Assembly (NCBI RefSeq): GCF_001752395.1 | Contig: NZ_MKEK01000001.1 | Location: forward strand, 1,611,259-1,675,258 | Length of the DNA: 64,000 bases | Direction of reading: 5' to 3' | From: Rheinheimera salexigens | Lineage (GTDB): Bacteria > Pseudomonadota > Gammaproteobacteria > Enterobacterales > Alteromonadaceae | Part shown: piece by piece, positions 1-10,057 of the stretch | How the letters are laid out: every line of letters begins with the position of its first letter | How positions within the stretch are numbered: position 1 is the stretch's first letter | Position numbers and translations under genes: made by a program | The notes under the pieces: model-generated | Databases searched by the model: none | What the model was told of the DNA's origin: nothing | Seen by the model: only the letters and a program-made list of their open reading frames with translations

Positions 1-1692
1 CACAGTTATTTCTTGATAGTCCGCTTTTAACGCTAATAAATACCAAGCATGGGCAATTTCAGTATTGGTTGAATGGGTTAAATCATAAGCACTATCTAAC
101 GCAGCCATTTGCTGCAAATTGATATTTAGCGGTAAATTATTAATAAAATATAACCACTCATGAACTGTCCAAGCGTCTGTAGTTAATTGTTCAGCACTGA
201 CTGAGCCCGCCATCCAAGTCTCTATTTGCTGTTGTACTTTATTAAATACATCTGAAGTAGGATTAGGCGTAGAAGCCGGTAAACCTGGGCTATAAATCCA
301 TTCGTTAACCTCTTGCTCCGACACAATACCTGGGTACTTAGCAAGTAAGTGTTCGTTTAAATAAGCTTGAAAGCGTTTAGTGTCCATAGTTTGAAAGGCA
401 TGCTCGGTAAAGTAGGTTTTAACAAATGGGTCAAACACTTCACGGCCAAACTTTTGCTCTAAAAACATTAGAAATAATTGACCTTTGCTGTAAGGCACGC
501 CACTAAAAGCGGCATCTGGATCCCGACCTTTTAAGTCAACAAATAAGATACTGTCATCTGCGGGCAACTGCTTTAATTCAGCTTTAAGATCTTGCACTGA
601 AAGCACTTGCTCCATTACCGCTCGTTCAGTGCCAAATACTTGCTCCATAATGCGGTTTTCAACATAAGAGGTAAAACCCTCGTTAAGCCATAAATCACGC
701 CATGTTGCGTTGGTAACTAGGTTGCCAGACCAAGAATGGGCTAATTCGTGAGCAATTAAATTAACTAAACTAGCATCGCCAGCCACGACGGTAGGCGTGA
801 TAAAGGATAAGCGAGGGTTCTCCATGCCACCAAACGGAAAGCTTGGCGGTAACATTAATAAATCATAGCGACCCCATTGGTAAGCACCATACAGTTTTTC
901 ACCCACATCAATCATTTGCTGAGTACTAGCAAATTCGGTTGCTGCGGCATCTAAAATATAAGGTTCAGCGTAAATACCGGTTTGCTCGCTCATGGCTTTA
1001 AAGTGTAAATCACCGGCGGCAATGGCAATTAAATAAGGCGGAATAGCTTGTGGCATATCAAAAGTATAATCGCCGTCGCGCACCGTATCAGGATCGTTGT
1101 TGGCACTCATTACTGCTAACACATTATCATCGGTATGAATTCGTGCTTTATAGGTCATGCGTACTGCGGGTGTATCTTGGATCGGGATCCAGCTGCGGGC
1201 GTGTATTGCTTGGTTTTGGCTAAACATAAACGGCTGGGTTTTACCGGCGGTTTGCTCTGGTGTTAGCCATTGTAAGCCCGATGCTTTGTCGGTTGAGCTG
1301 TAATAAACTCTAACCGTATCAGCTTGAAACTTAGGGGTAATGCTTAACTTTGAACCCATCACATCATCACGTTTAGCTAAGCTAAAAGGCACTTTTTGCC
1401 ATTTACCATCTGCACGTTTGGCATAAACCCGATCTATGATTAAATCGCGAGTATCTAAATATATTTCTTTATTATTCTGATTAAGCCAATTTAGCGATAA
1501 GTCGGCAAAGCCAGACAGAGATTTCTGCTGAAAATTTACCGTCAAATCTAGATATAAATGGTTAACGTTAACTTGGTCATAATTGGCATAAGTAAGATTG
1601 TCGGTCACTTTAGCTTGGGCTGTAGGGCTGAAAACCAATGCAGAGGTACAAACCAAAGTAGAAAGTGCAAACAGATGATGACGAATTGACAT
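1..1692 (-). CDS. M1 family zinc aminopeptidase, C-terminus cut by window edge
   Basis: Metallopeptidase that removes N-terminal residues from peptides, probably in the periplasm. The reading frame starts at the ATG ending at 1692 with a signal peptide (MSIRHHLF... ending AQA near residue 27) and stays open for 564 codons to the window edge, so the stop codon is missing. The exopeptidase motif GGMEN is at residues 288-292. The zinc site HELAH is at 315-319, with the third ligand Glu 338 exactly 18 residues after it (HEXXH-X18-E). The order and length resemble the leukotriene A4 hydrolase/cold-active aminopeptidase branch of family M1, which is usually somewhat over 600 residues. It is divergent from the DUF2254 gene at 1872. 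The family call is firm; substrate preference is not visible. Confidence 0.93.
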   Translation of the reverse strand, partial: MSIRHHLFALSTLVCTSALVFSPTAQAKVTDNLTYANYDQVNVNHLYLDLTVNFQQKSLSGFADLSLNWLNQNNKEIYLDTRDLIIDRVYAKRADGKWQKVPFSLAKRDDVMGSKLSITPKFQADTVRVYYSSTDKASGLQWLTPEQTAGKTQPFMFSQNQAIHARSWIPIQDTPAVRMTYKARIHTDDNVLAVMSANNDPDTVRDGDYTFDMPQAIPPYLIAIAAGDLHFKAMSEQTGIYAEPYILDAAATEFASTQQMIDVGEKLYGAYQWGRYDLLMLPPSFPFGGMENPRLSFITPTVVAGDASLVNLIAHELAHSWSGNLVTNATWRDLWLNEGFTSYVENRIMEQVFGTERAVMEQVLSVQDLKAELKQLPADDSILFVDLKGRDPDAAFSGVPYSKGQLFLMFLEQKFGREVFDPFVKTYFTEHAFQTMDTKRFQAYLNEHLLAKYPGIVSEQEVNEWIYSPGLPASTPNPTSDVFNKVQQQIETWMAGSVSAEQLTTDAWTVHEWLYFINNLPLNINLQQMAALDSAYDLTHSTNTEIAHAWYLLALKADYQEITV

Positions 1693-1871
1693 AAAAGCAG
1701 ACCTTTTGTTGTTTTATTATTTGCAGTGTAATGCGATTATCTTGGTAGCGACAAGCGGTTAACCGACAGACTGACAACTGCATCAGTTGTGTTAAGCTCA
1801 GGTGCGACAAAGGTGAATATGCCTCATCATAGACGCTAAGCAAATAATAACAATAATCACAGGATGGCAAA

Positions 1872-3176
1872 ATGATTACAAAGTGGGGCTGGGTATTATT
1901 GCAACTAAGTCGAAAACTGTGGATGCGCACGGTATTGTTTGCTGTGCTAGCTAACGTAACTGCTTTAGCGGCTATTTTATTTAAAGATATTATTCCTCCC
2001 GAATTAGCCGGAATGATTGGTGCCGATGCAGTAGATAAAATACTGACTATCCTAGCGTCAAGCATGTTAACGGTAACAACTTTTTCTCTTAGCGTTATGA
2101 TTGCCGCTTTTAGTGCGGCGACCAATAGTGTTTCACCTCGCGCTACCCGTTTATTAATGGAAGATAGTACCACTCAAAATGCGTTAGCCACTTTTGTTGG
2201 CTCTTTTTTATATAGCATTGTCGGTATTATAGCCCTGAGCACAGGCGCTTATGGCGAGCAGGGTAGAGTGATCTTATTTATTGTCACTGTGGGCGTAGTC
2301 GTGTTGATAGTGGCAACCATTTTAATCTGGATTAATCATTTGTCTTCGCTAGGTCGGGTCGGTGAAACTTCAAATAGAGTGGAAGATGCGGCTTTTTCGG
2401 CGGTGCAACGCCGAGTTAAGCACCCATGGTTAGGCGGCAACAAATTAGCCTCAACAGAAGACATCAGCCCAAATGCTAAACCCTTGATGTCAGATGTTAT
2501 TGGTTATATTCAGCATGTCGATATTAAAAAAATTAATAGTTTTTGTGCTGCGAATGAGATAGAAGTTTTTATAACCAGTTTGCCAGGAGCTTTTATCCAT
2601 TTAGGCCGGCCTTTATTATGGATGAGCAAGCTACCAGAAGGTGATACTGATATTTTAAGTAATGCCTTTACCATTCAAGATCAACGCTCTTTTGATCAAG
2701 ACCCGCGATTTGGCTTATTAGTATTGGCTGAGATAGCCTCACGTGCTTTATCACCCGCAGTGAATGACCCAGGTACTGCCATCGAAATTATTGGCCGCGG
2801 CATGCGAGTGCTGTCAAACTGGAAAATAACAGCAGAAGAAGATGTGCCAACTAAAGAAGATGTGCCAACTAAAGAAGATGTGGAGTACCCCTTAGTCCAT
2901 GTGTTGCCAATAGAATTATCTGATTTGTTTGATGACTTTTTTACGCCTATCGCCCGAGACGGTGCGAGCTTAGTGGAAATCCATATTCGACTGCAAAAGA
3001 CCTTTTTAGCTTTAGCTTATTTAGGTGGTGAGTTTAGGCGTGAAGCCATTCGCCATTCTGAATTAGCTTTAGCGCGCGCTGAAAAATCATTGGCTTATAG
3101 TTACGATAATGAAGTATTAACACAACTTAATCAGCAGTTACAACAACAGCCTGCACAGGTTCATTCTACATCTTAG
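1872..3176 (+). CDS. DUF2254 family inner-membrane protein
   Basis: Predicted integral membrane protein of unknown function matching the DUF2254 family. Four hydrophobic segments lie in roughly the first 155 residues (about 20-40, 60-85, 105-125 and 130-155), followed by a soluble C-terminal half. Between segments is the polar stretch AATNSVSPRATRLLMEDSTT, which I recall as typical of this family. The start is supported by AGGA eight bases upstream of the ATG. Residues about 323-337 contain EDVPTKEDVPTKEDV, an in-frame tandem repeat. The gene stands alone between two intergenic gaps. No enzymatic motif was seen. Confidence 0.82.
   Translation: MITKWGWVLLQLSRKLWMRTVLFAVLANVTALAAILFKDIIPPELAGMIGADAVDKILTILASSMLTVTTFSLSVMIAAFSAATNSVSPRATRLLMEDSTTQNALATFVGSFLYSIVGIIALSTGAYGEQGRVILFIVTVGVVVLIVATILIWINHLSSLGRVGETSNRVEDAAFSAVQRRVKHPWLGGNKLASTEDISPNAKPLMSDVIGYIQHVDIKKINSFCAANEIEVFITSLPGAFIHLGRPLLWMSKLPEGDTDILSNAFTIQDQRSFDQDPRFGLLVLAEIASRALSPAVNDPGTAIEIIGRGMRVLSNWKITAEEDVPTKEDVPTKEDVEYPLVHVLPIELSDLFDDFFTPIARDGASLVEIHIRLQKTFLALAYLGGEFRREAIRHSELALARAEKSLAYSYDNEVLTQLNQQLQQQPAQVHSTS
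2838..2882 (+). repeat. in-frame 18-bp tandem repeat, 2.5 copies
   Basis: The unit gaagatgtgccaactaaa occurs at 2838-2855 and 2856-2873, followed by a half copy to 2882. It encodes two EDVPTK hexapeptides plus EDV inside the DUF2254 protein. The copies are identical, which suggests a recent duplication by slippage; because the unit is a multiple of three the frame is kept. Confidence 0.9.
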
Positions 3177-3356
3177 CCCCGTTTTGATTGGCTGATTATA
3201 AGCAGTGAGAGCTGTTCATAAGTTGAGACTTTCATTACGGGTATATATTGCTGCTGCATTTGCTAATTGGTCACTGCCGACTATGATTCTATGTATGGAA
3301 TATAGCTAATAAAGCGCTCGGGCAAACCGCCGCTTAGCTCAGGCAAAGGCTGGTTA

Positions 3357-5582
3357 ATGCAGCACAATGATAAAGGTACAGCTTCAGCAAAAAGCTCAGC
3401 AAAAAACACCAACAAACTATCCTCAAAAACTGACGAGTTAGCCTATAAAACAGTGTTAGAGAAGATGGCGGATGGCGTGTGTTTTTTTGCTATCGACAGT
3501 TTGCAAATTCTTTACGTCAATCACGCACTGCAACAACAATTGGCCAGATCAAAACAGCAATTATTGGCGCTAAAAATCTTTAATATTCAACCCGACTTAG
3601 ATAAGGCTAGCTTTAAATTTTTGATCAAACCTTTAGTTGACGGCAGCTTGCAAGAACTGCATTTCAACTCTTGGTTATTAAACACTAAAGCTGAAAAAAT
3701 GCCGGTTGAACTCGCTATGTATGTACAAGAAAGTCGTGTTGGGCCTAAAATTATTATCGCTATTGCTCGTGACATGTCGAAACCGCAACATTTAGCTCAA
3801 TTAGATTGGGCGGCCGAAACCTATATCCATAACTTATTACAGCGTTCAGATGATGCTTTAGCCATTATCAATAAACAGCAACGGATAATTGATTGTAATC
3901 AGGCTGCCCTAAATTTATTTGGCTTTAAGCATCACCATGAAATGTTAGGGCTGATCCCGCGCCATATAGGTGTAGCAAAAAATCAGCTACAAGATACTGC
4001 ACCCTCAGCTGTTATTGAAAGAGCTTGGCAAGAAGGATATCAGCGCTTTAATTGGTTACATAAAACGCCGCGCAGTGCAGAAACTTTAATGGAAGTAACG
4101 TTAACACCCATCCTGTATAAAACTGAGCCTTGCTTACAAATATTGTGGCGAGACTTAACTGAAATTAAACAAAAAGAACACACAATTAAGCAGCTAGCTT
4201 ATTATGATGATTTAACGGGATTAGCCAATAAAAACTTATTTACAGCACGATTAAAATACTTATTAGCCGTAGCGAAAAATAATAACTATAGAGTAGCTGT
4301 TATTTATTTCGATATTATCAAGCTATCTGAAGTAAATGAAACAATGGGCTATATAGGCGGCGATATTACCATTAAAGCGGTAGCGCAACGTTTTGCCGAG
4401 CACATTCGCAATGTCGAAATGGATTCTAAATTTATTGATGATGAAATCAATAGCCATGTTGAGATTAATATTGATGATATTAATCGAGAATTTGACTCAC
4501 TAGCGCGAATACATACTGATAAGTTTTCATTAGCCGCCGTGTTAACCGATACTGCTGCAGCATCAATTTTAATCGAACGTATTCAACAAGTTATTAAGCA
4601 ACCGCTTAACATTATGGGCCATGAATTAACGGTTTCAGTTAGAGCCGGGGTGGCCATATATCCAGATGACGCTACCAATTTAGAAATGCTAATACGCGGC
4701 GCTAATATAGCGCTTGGTTTCGCCAAAGAGCAGCAATTAGCCCACTGTTTTTATAATTCTGCGTTAGGCGACAATGTGCAGCGCCGTGCTTTAATCACTA
4801 AACGCTTAGAGCATACGCTGATGGCAGCTAAGCCTAGTTTTAGCCTACGTTATCAACCACAAATTGATTTAACGACAGGACGACTCTGTGGTGCAGAAGT
4901 ACTTATTCGCTGGTTTGATGAAATATTGGGCTGGGTTACGCCAGATGTTTTTATCCCGCTAGCTGAAGAGCGGGGGTTAATTAATTCGATTACCACTTGG
5001 GTGATAGATACTGCGGGTATGCAGTTGATTAAATGGCAAAAAGTTGGTTATCAATTTCAACCGGATATGAATATAAAGTTAGCTGTCAATATTTCAGCAA
5101 AAAGTTTAGATATCCCAGATATTGTCCCGCGTTTTGTAGATAAAGTTAAACAGTTAGGTTTAACACCATTAGATTTTGAGATTGAATTAACTGAAACGGG
5201 CATTATGCGCGATCCTACTCAAGCCATTAATGTGTTACATCAGTTAAAACAGCAAGGCTTTAAATTGGCGATTGATGATTTTGGAACTGGCCATTCTTCA
5301 CTAAGTTATTTAAAAAATATTAATGCCGACATCTTAAAAATTGATATGTGTTTTGTTAAAACCTTACTGTCGGATAACACTAATCACGCTATTGTTAAAA
5401 CTGTTATTGCAACTGCAAAAATATTTGGCATGCAAACCTTAGCAGAAGGTGTTGAAGATAAGGCCATTGCAGAAGAATTAAGGCTATTAGGCTGTAATTA
5501 TGCCCAAGGTTACTATTATGCTAAGCCTTTAACCGCGATAGAGTTTGAACAAACATGGTTAGGGGCAACGTTAGCTAGCTAA
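3357..5582 (+). CDS. PAS-PAS-degenerate GGDEF-EAL protein, probable c-di-GMP phosphodiesterase
   Basis: Cytosolic signalling protein of 741 residues with no membrane segment. Two PAS-like sensor regions cover roughly residues 30-145 and 160-275. A GGDEF domain (about 280-465) begins with the usual YYDDLTGLANK motif but reads HTDKF at 386-390 where GGDEF should be, so cyclase activity is unlikely. The EAL domain (about 485-735) keeps the catalytic set: Glu 514 in AEVLIRW, NISAKSL, ELTE, DDFGTG, LKID and EGVED. The likely role is hydrolysis of c-di-GMP to pGpG, with the dead GGDEF domain possibly acting as a GTP sensor as in some known PDEs. The ATG follows AAGG about eight bases upstream. The window also carries a c-di-GMP riboswitch near 48.0 kb, so this nucleotide is in use here. 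Confidence 0.92.
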   Translation: MQHNDKGTASAKSSAKNTNKLSSKTDELAYKTVLEKMADGVCFFAIDSLQILYVNHALQQQLARSKQQLLALKIFNIQPDLDKASFKFLIKPLVDGSLQELHFNSWLLNTKAEKMPVELAMYVQESRVGPKIIIAIARDMSKPQHLAQLDWAAETYIHNLLQRSDDALAIINKQQRIIDCNQAALNLFGFKHHHEMLGLIPRHIGVAKNQLQDTAPSAVIERAWQEGYQRFNWLHKTPRSAETLMEVTLTPILYKTEPCLQILWRDLTEIKQKEHTIKQLAYYDDLTGLANKNLFTARLKYLLAVAKNNNYRVAVIYFDIIKLSEVNETMGYIGGDITIKAVAQRFAEHIRNVEMDSKFIDDEINSHVEINIDDINREFDSLARIHTDKFSLAAVLTDTAAASILIERIQQVIKQPLNIMGHELTVSVRAGVAIYPDDATNLEMLIRGANIALGFAKEQQLAHCFYNSALGDNVQRRALITKRLEHTLMAAKPSFSLRYQPQIDLTTGRLCGAEVLIRWFDEILGWVTPDVFIPLAEERGLINSITTWVIDTAGMQLIKWQKVGYQFQPDMNIKLAVNISAKSLDIPDIVPRFVDKVKQLGLTPLDFEIELTETGIMRDPTQAINVLHQLKQQGFKLAIDDFGTGHSSLSYLKNINADILKIDMCFVKTLLSDNTNHAIVKTVIATAKIFGMQTLAEGVEDKAIAEELRLLGCNYAQGYYYAKPLTAIEFEQTWLGATLAS

Positions 5583-5605
5583 GTTTGAATTGAGGTAAAA
5601 ACCTT

Positions 5606-6220
5606 ATGATCAATTTTACTGAGTTAATGCAAAATGTCCGGCAATGCACCTTGTGTCAGAATAATTTACCGCTAGCAGCCAAACCTATTTTGCAAGCGAG
5701 TGCTAAGGCGAAAATATTAATCGCTGGCCAAGCGCCAGGCCGTAAAGCGCACGATAGCGGGGTACCCTTTGACGATGCCAGCGGCGTACGTTTACAGCAA
5801 TGGTTAGGCTTAACAACAGAACAATTTTATGATCCCAACTTAGTTGCCATTTTGCCGATGGGTTTTTGTTATCCAGGAACCGGAAAAAGTGGCGACTTAG
5901 CCCCCAGACCTGAGTGCGCACCCACTTGGCGACATAAACTGTTAGCCGAAATGACCCAGATACAGTTAAGCATTATTATCGGCCAATATGCTATTAAGTG
6001 GCACCTGCCAGACTACAAAGGCACAGTAACAGCAGCGGTAGAACAAAGTTTAAACCACATTCAGCAACAGGCGAACCTAGATAACTGCAGCCAGTTAGTG
6101 TTACCACATCCTAGTCCACGCAATAATATTTGGTTAAAAAAACACCCTTGGTTTAACGACGCATTGTTACCGTTATTACAGCAAAAGGTGAGGGAGCTGC
6201 TGGCGAACCAGCAAAGCTGA
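5606..6220 (+). CDS. uracil-DNA glycosylase superfamily protein, Fe-S type
   Basis: Base-excision repair enzyme of the UDG superfamily, 204 residues. The active-site motif GQAPG is at residues 41-45 and the second motif appears as HPSPRN near residue 167. Cys 14, Cys 17, Cys 88 and Cys 104 follow the C-X2-C...C-X15-C pattern of the 4Fe-4S families 4 and 5, so an iron-sulfur cluster is likely. It lies 23 bases after the EAL gene on the same strand, with GAGG upstream of the ATG. Exact family and lesion specificity cannot be set from motifs alone. Confidence 0.85.
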   Translation: MINFTELMQNVRQCTLCQNNLPLAAKPILQASAKAKILIAGQAPGRKAHDSGVPFDDASGVRLQQWLGLTTEQFYDPNLVAILPMGFCYPGTGKSGDLAPRPECAPTWRHKLLAEMTQIQLSIIIGQYAIKWHLPDYKGTVTAAVEQSLNHIQQQANLDNCSQLVLPHPSPRNNIWLKKHPWFNDALLPLLQQKVRELLANQQS

Positions 6221-6402
6221 GCAATTTAACAATGTTTAGCTGTTAGCTCTGAGCCGTTAACGACTAGCCGTTAATTATAAGTTAAGCTAACCACGCAATA
6301 ATGGCATTGTTTCTAATAACGGGGTGGCAGCATCATTAACGCCAATTGGCTGATTAATTTAGCCAAAACCGTTACCCTTTTACCCAATTTGTGGAGAACA
6401 AT

Positions 6403-6765
6403 ATGAAAATTTTTATTCCTAGCCTGTTAGCTGCAACGCTATTAATGTCTGGCTGTGACAACGCTACACAAGACAAAGTTGCTGTGCAAACGCCTGAGGT
6501 AGCACCGTCTGCTATGGTTCATTATCAGTGCGAGAGCGGTGAACAAATTGCTGCAACGTACAACTCTACTGACACAGCACAAGTTCAATACCAAGGCAAA
6601 AAACACCATATGCAAATCGACGTTTCAGGCAGTGGCTCGCGTTACGTTGGTGGCGGATTTGAATGGTGGACAAAAACGACGAGTCAAGGCGCTGAAGGCA
6701 CGCTTTTCCAACATCAAGCTGATGGCTCAACTGGTGAAAGTCTCGAGCTTTGTACCGAGTTGTAA
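6403..6765 (+). CDS. mliC: MliC-family lysozyme-inhibitor lipoprotein
   Basis: Small outer-membrane or periplasmic lipoprotein of 120 residues. The signal peptide ends in the lipobox MSGC with the lipidated Cys at residue 18. The mature part holds YQCESGEQIAATY and SGSGSRYVGGGFEWWTK, which match the MliC/PliC fold that blocks the active site of c-type lysozymes; two further Cys can pair. The ATG at 6403 is chosen over an upstream GTG (6391) because GGAG at 6393-6396 sits correctly for it and would lie inside the longer form. Confidence 0.85.
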   Translation: MKIFIPSLLAATLLMSGCDNATQDKVAVQTPEVAPSAMVHYQCESGEQIAATYNSTDTAQVQYQGKKHHMQIDVSGSGSRYVGGGFEWWTKTTSQGAEGTLFQHQADGSTGESLELCTEL

Positions 6766-6824
6766 CGGCAGCAGAATTTGTTAGTATGGCGGCTTTCATC
6801 TTAAGCATACTTAAGCAATAACCA

Positions 6825-8702
6825 ATGAACGCGCCTTTTAAACTGCGGCCTTACCAACAAGAAGCCGTTACTGCCACTTTAAAACACTTTCGCCAATCTG
6901 ATGAGTCGGCGGTGATAGTGCTGCCGACCGGTGCCGGTAAAAGTCTAGTAATTGCCGAGCTAGCTCGTCTTGCTCGGCGTAAAATACTGGTGCTGGCCCA
7001 TGTAAAAGAGCTGGTTGAACAGAATCACGCCAAATACCAGAGTTATGGCTTAGTGGGCGGTATTTTTTCGGCTGGGTTAAAACGTAAGGATAATCGCTAT
7101 CAGGTGACCTTTGCCAGTGTGCAGTCGGTGTCAGCGAATCTAGATCAATTTAAAGATGAATACTCTTTGCTTATCATCGATGAGTGTCATCGCGTTAGTG
7201 GTGATGATACCAGCCAGTATCAGCGGATTATTGAGCAATTGCGGCAGCAGAATACCGGCTTAAAAGTGCTTGGGCTCACTGCCACACCTTATCGCTTAGG
7301 TATGGGCTGGATTTATCGCTATCACTATCGCGGCTTTGTGCGTAGCAATAGCAAAGAGAGTGGAGAGAGCAGTAAGAGTAGCGAGCAGAACAAGCCTTTT
7401 ATCCACTGTATTAATGAGCTGTCGTTAATTTATATGATTAATAAAGGCTATCTGACTAAGCCTGAATTAATTGACGCAGCCGTAGCGCAATATGATTTCT
7501 CTGCGCTGATGCCGAACCGCTTTGGCGATTATGCTGACAAAGAGGTCAATCAGCTGTTAAGCAAATATCAGCGTGTTACCCAAGCCATTATTGAACAAGT
7601 AATGGAGCTAGCGGTTAAACGCCAAGCAGTGATGATCTTTGCCGCCACGGTGGATCATGCTAAAGAGATCACCGGCTATCTACCACCAGAACAAACCGCA
7701 TTAATAACCGGCGCTACCGATCAGCGAGAGCGAGATAAGCTGATCCAGCGTTTTAAGCAGCGGCAATTAAAGTATTTGGTCAATGTATCTGTTCTCACCA
7801 CAGGCTTTGATGCCCCTCATGTCGATTTTATTGCTATTCTGCGTCCAACTCAGTCGGTCAGTTTATACCAGCAAATCGTCGGTCGCGGCCTACGTTTAGC
7901 AGAAGGTAAACAAGACTGCCTAGTGATTGATTACGCAGGCAATAATGTCAATTTGTATCACCCAGAAGTGGGGGAGAAGAAACCCAACCCTGACAGTAAT
8001 CCAGTGCAGGTATTATGCCCAGGCTGTGGTTATGCCAATATATTTTGGGGCAAAACCGACAGTGCAGGTCAAGTGATTGAACACTATGGCCGACGTTGTC
8101 AGGGGCTGTTAGGGGCGGATGCAGATGACGATGACGAGTCAGTAGTGCAGAGCCAGCGGCCAGAGCAGTGCGACTACCGCTTTCGTTTTAAAGAGTGTCC
8201 GCACTGTGGCAGCGAGAATGATATTGCCGCCCGCAATTGTCAGCAGTGTAAAAAAGCCATTATTGACCCCGATGATAAGCTACGCGATGCACTAAAACTA
8301 AAAGACGCTATGGTCATTCGTTGCGCCGGTATTACTTTACATACCGGCAATACTTTAAATACAGCCATCAGCTTAAATACTGAAGCTGCCGTAAATAATA
8401 AGCTTAGTAACCCTAACAGTAAGCTTAAAATTACTTATCACGGTGAAGAGGGTGAAGAGCTCAGTGAGTGGTTTGATTTCAGTAACCCAGCACAACGCAC
8501 TATGTTCAATAAGCTATTTGGCCGGCGTTTAGCCAATAGCCAAGTACCGCAAGAATTCAGTAAGCTAGAACAAGTGCTAGCAGTGCAAACCTTACTGCCA
8601 GCCCCAGATTTTGTTATTGCCCGTAAAGTAAAACACTACTGGCAGGTCAAAGATCGAATTTTTGATTATCAAGGTAACTACCGTAAGGCGAATGAGACCT
8701 AA
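6825..8702 (+). CDS. radD: RadD-like superfamily 2 DNA helicase/ATPase
   Basis: DNA repair ATPase of 625 residues related to RadD (YejH), which in E. coli works with RecA and SSB in recombinational repair. Walker A PTGAGKS has its Lys at residue 39, the DEAD-box equivalent DECH is at 119-122, and motif III appears as LTATPYRLG near 152. The second RecA-like lobe carries TTGFDAPH and [13 protein letters not shown]. After it come cysteine pairs typical of RadD zinc-binding regions (CPGCGYAN, then CPHCGSEN and CQQC). A Ser/Glu-rich insert (about 176-190) follows motif III. No SOS box was seen upstream. Confidence 0.9.
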   Translation: MNAPFKLRPYQQEAVTATLKHFRQSDESAVIVLPTGAGKSLVIAELARLARRKILVLAHVKELVEQNHAKYQSYGLVGGIFSAGLKRKDNRYQVTFASVQSVSANLDQFKDEYSLLIIDECHRVSGDDTSQYQRIIEQLRQQNTGLKVLGLTATPYRLGMGWIYRYHYRGFVRSNSKESGESSKSSEQNKPFIHCINELSLIYMINKGYLTKPELIDAAVAQYDFSALMPNRFGDYADKEVNQLLSKYQRVTQAIIEQVMELAVKRQAVMIFAATVDHAKEITGYLPPEQTALITGATDQRERDKLIQRFKQRQLKYLVNVSVLTTGFDAPHVDFIAILRPTQSVSLYQQIVGRGLRLAEGKQDCLVIDYAGNNVNLYHPEVGEKKPNPDSNPVQVLCPGCGYANIFWGKTDSAGQVIEHYGRRCQGLLGADADDDDESVVQSQRPEQCDYRFRFKECPHCGSENDIAARNCQQCKKAIIDPDDKLRDALKLKDAMVIRCAGITLHTGNTLNTAISLNTEAAVNNKLSNPNSKLKITYHGEEGEELSEWFDFSNPAQRTMFNKLFGRRLANSQVPQEFSKLEQVLAVQTLLPAPDFVIARKVKHYWQVKDRIFDYQGNYRKANET

Positions 8703-9004
8703 AGCTCACTGCCATAGAACAAGCTAGTGATAACAAGTTAACTCCGCCGACGACTAACACAGCGCTTTATTGCCGCGTTAATGCCAGCAATTGGCACGGA
8801 GATGCAATAGTTGCTGTGAGCGAGTAGTAGACGTTAACATTCTCAATATGAACTCGTCTTGAGGCACATGCTAGTTGCTTTATTTTTTGGTTATTAAAAT
8901 GAGATCATTGTATCGAATCACACTACGTATGGTACTTGGTGGTCAAGTGCTAGATATAGGAAAACTGATAATCCAATTGATTCCAGTTAAACGAATAAAA
9001 GTTA
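8703..9004. other. intergenic stretch, no gene recognised
   Basis: Noncoding gap between radD and the convergent PEP-CTERM gene. The only open frame noticed is a 39-codon basic one from the ATG at 8899, which has no ribosome binding site and is not called. A weak stem (cagcaa/ttgctg, near 8787-8816) could follow radD but lacks a T run. Composition turns clearly AT-richer from about 8,870. Confidence 0.5.
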
Positions 9005-9050
9005 CTATAAAGGTATAACACTTCAACTGCCTAGAAAACTACCTTTATAG
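9005..9050 (-). terminator. inverted repeat 3' of the PEP-CTERM gene, possible terminator
   Basis: Perfect 11-bp arms (ctataaaggta at 9005-9015, tacctttatag at 9040-9050) around a 24-base loop, starting 19 bases past the stop of the minus-strand gene. The loop is long and the T run after it is poor (TAACTTTTATT), so terminator function is only plausible. Confidence 0.45.
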
Positions 9051-9068
9051 CCTTTAAGATAACTATTA

Positions 9069-9725
9069 TCATACTTTGCGTTTCAGATTTAATAGAAGTA
9101 AACCAATTACTGAAAAGCCGAGTAGGCTTACAGTTGATGGTTCTGATATAGTAGGTATTTGGCGGATTGTAAAAGTTATTTCACCATCGCCATCACTGTC
9201 AAATAATCCTGCTAGTGCAAAGTTAAACTCAGTATAAGCTCCGAAATCTACACCAGTGCCACCGCCAAAATCAAGAGAGTCAGGGGCAAGATCACTCGGA
9301 TCGAGAAGAATCTGTGCGAAATCTGAATTACTTGGAAGCATGCCGGATTCTCTTCTAAAGTGACGACTGTCGTTATTGTCGGACTCTTCAAAATCTATTC
9401 CGAAACCAATACCTAGTATTAAATGATAGTCTCCCCAAGCAATACCGCTATCGTTGAAAACCCTTTCTGAAAATAACAAGTTATCAACGACAAAACTGGA
9501 AGTACCGAATAGAGTAAATTCCAAATCACAAGGGGCAATGGCGTTCATTTGCTTGTCAAGAAATATTTCTTGACCTTCTAGTCTAGAATTAACGTTACTA
9601 CACGAGCCGGAGCCTAAAACAGAAAGTCCTAACAATGAAGCGTTTGCTGGAATAAAAAACAATGAAAAACAAAAAGTTAGGAGCAATACAAAGGGACTGA
9701 CAACGCGGTTTGATAGCATATCCAT
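9069..9725 (-). CDS. PEP-CTERM sorting-domain secreted protein
   Basis: Secreted protein of 218 residues with a signal peptide (cleavage near ANA, residue 29) and a C-terminal exosortase tag: SEPSTVSLLGFSVIG starting at residue 194, a hydrophobic helix, then the basic end NLKRKV. The usual PEP is SEP here. PEP-CTERM tags are recognised and cut by an exosortase (XrtA), generally for export to an exopolysaccharide surface. The middle has an aspartate-rich DSDGDGE stretch that may bind calcium. GAGGTGA upstream supports the ATG at 9725. The prsK/prsR pair at 61-64 kb belongs to the same system. The gene sits in an AT-rich patch unlike its neighbours, which hints at transfer. The biological role is unknown. 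Confidence 0.85.
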   Translation of the reverse strand: MDMLSNRVVSPFVLLLTFCFSLFFIPANASLLGLSVLGSGSCSNVNSRLEGQEIFLDKQMNAIAPCDLEFTLFGTSSFVVDNLLFSERVFNDSGIAWGDYHLILGIGFGIDFEESDNNDSRHFRRESGMLPSNSDFAQILLDPSDLAPDSLDFGGGTGVDFGAYTEFNFALAGLFDSDGDGEITFTIRQIPTISEPSTVSLLGFSVIGLLLLNLKRKV

Positions 9726-10057
9726 AATATCACCTCATTAGTGTATAGGATTAAGCACATCTATAGTTTGTCAGAATAAAACTTAGATTAAGATACGATC
9801 AAAGTCAACCTGTGAGCTGCGTTAAAATTCTGCTGCCATTTTAAGAATAGGCCTCTTAGATACTTTTACTTTCGCCACTAGGTGTTATTTTTCTTTCCCT
9901 TATTCAATTTCACTTCATTTGAAATAGCGCTAAAACAAGAAAAATACACCGTTTGAATAGCGAGAAAGCAATGCCCGCACGTGGCACATTGCCTACAGTC
10001 AGATTAGATTATGCTTTGTTACTTTTAGGGGGCAGTTCAACTACAAGTTAGGCTATA
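9726..10057. other. intergenic stretch upstream of the PEP-CTERM gene
   Basis: AT-rich noncoding gap that must hold the promoter of the PEP-CTERM gene and the 3' end of the GNAT transcript. I looked for a sigma-54 site, since PEP-CTERM genes are often RpoN/PrsR-controlled, and found no good one: the best minus-strand match, near 9838, starts TGGCAG but lacks the -12 GC. No gene or clear terminator was seen. Confidence 0.5.

Noticed and set aside
3318..3356. gggcaaacc and ggcaaaggc as a second c-di-GMP riboswitch before the EAL gene
   Set aside because: The invariant ACGCAAAGCC and GCTACCG elements are absent.
8899..9018. 39-residue basic open frame after radD
   Set aside because: No ribosome binding site, no similarity, and it runs into the hairpin at 9005.
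9826..9842. Possible sigma-54 promoter upstream of the PEP-CTERM gene
   Set aside because: The minus strand starts TGGCAG at the right place but the -12 GC is replaced by TT, and no other match was found.
9975..9995. TGGCACATTGCC resembling a sigma-54 -24/-12 pair
   Set aside because: The two elements are adjacent instead of about five bases apart.
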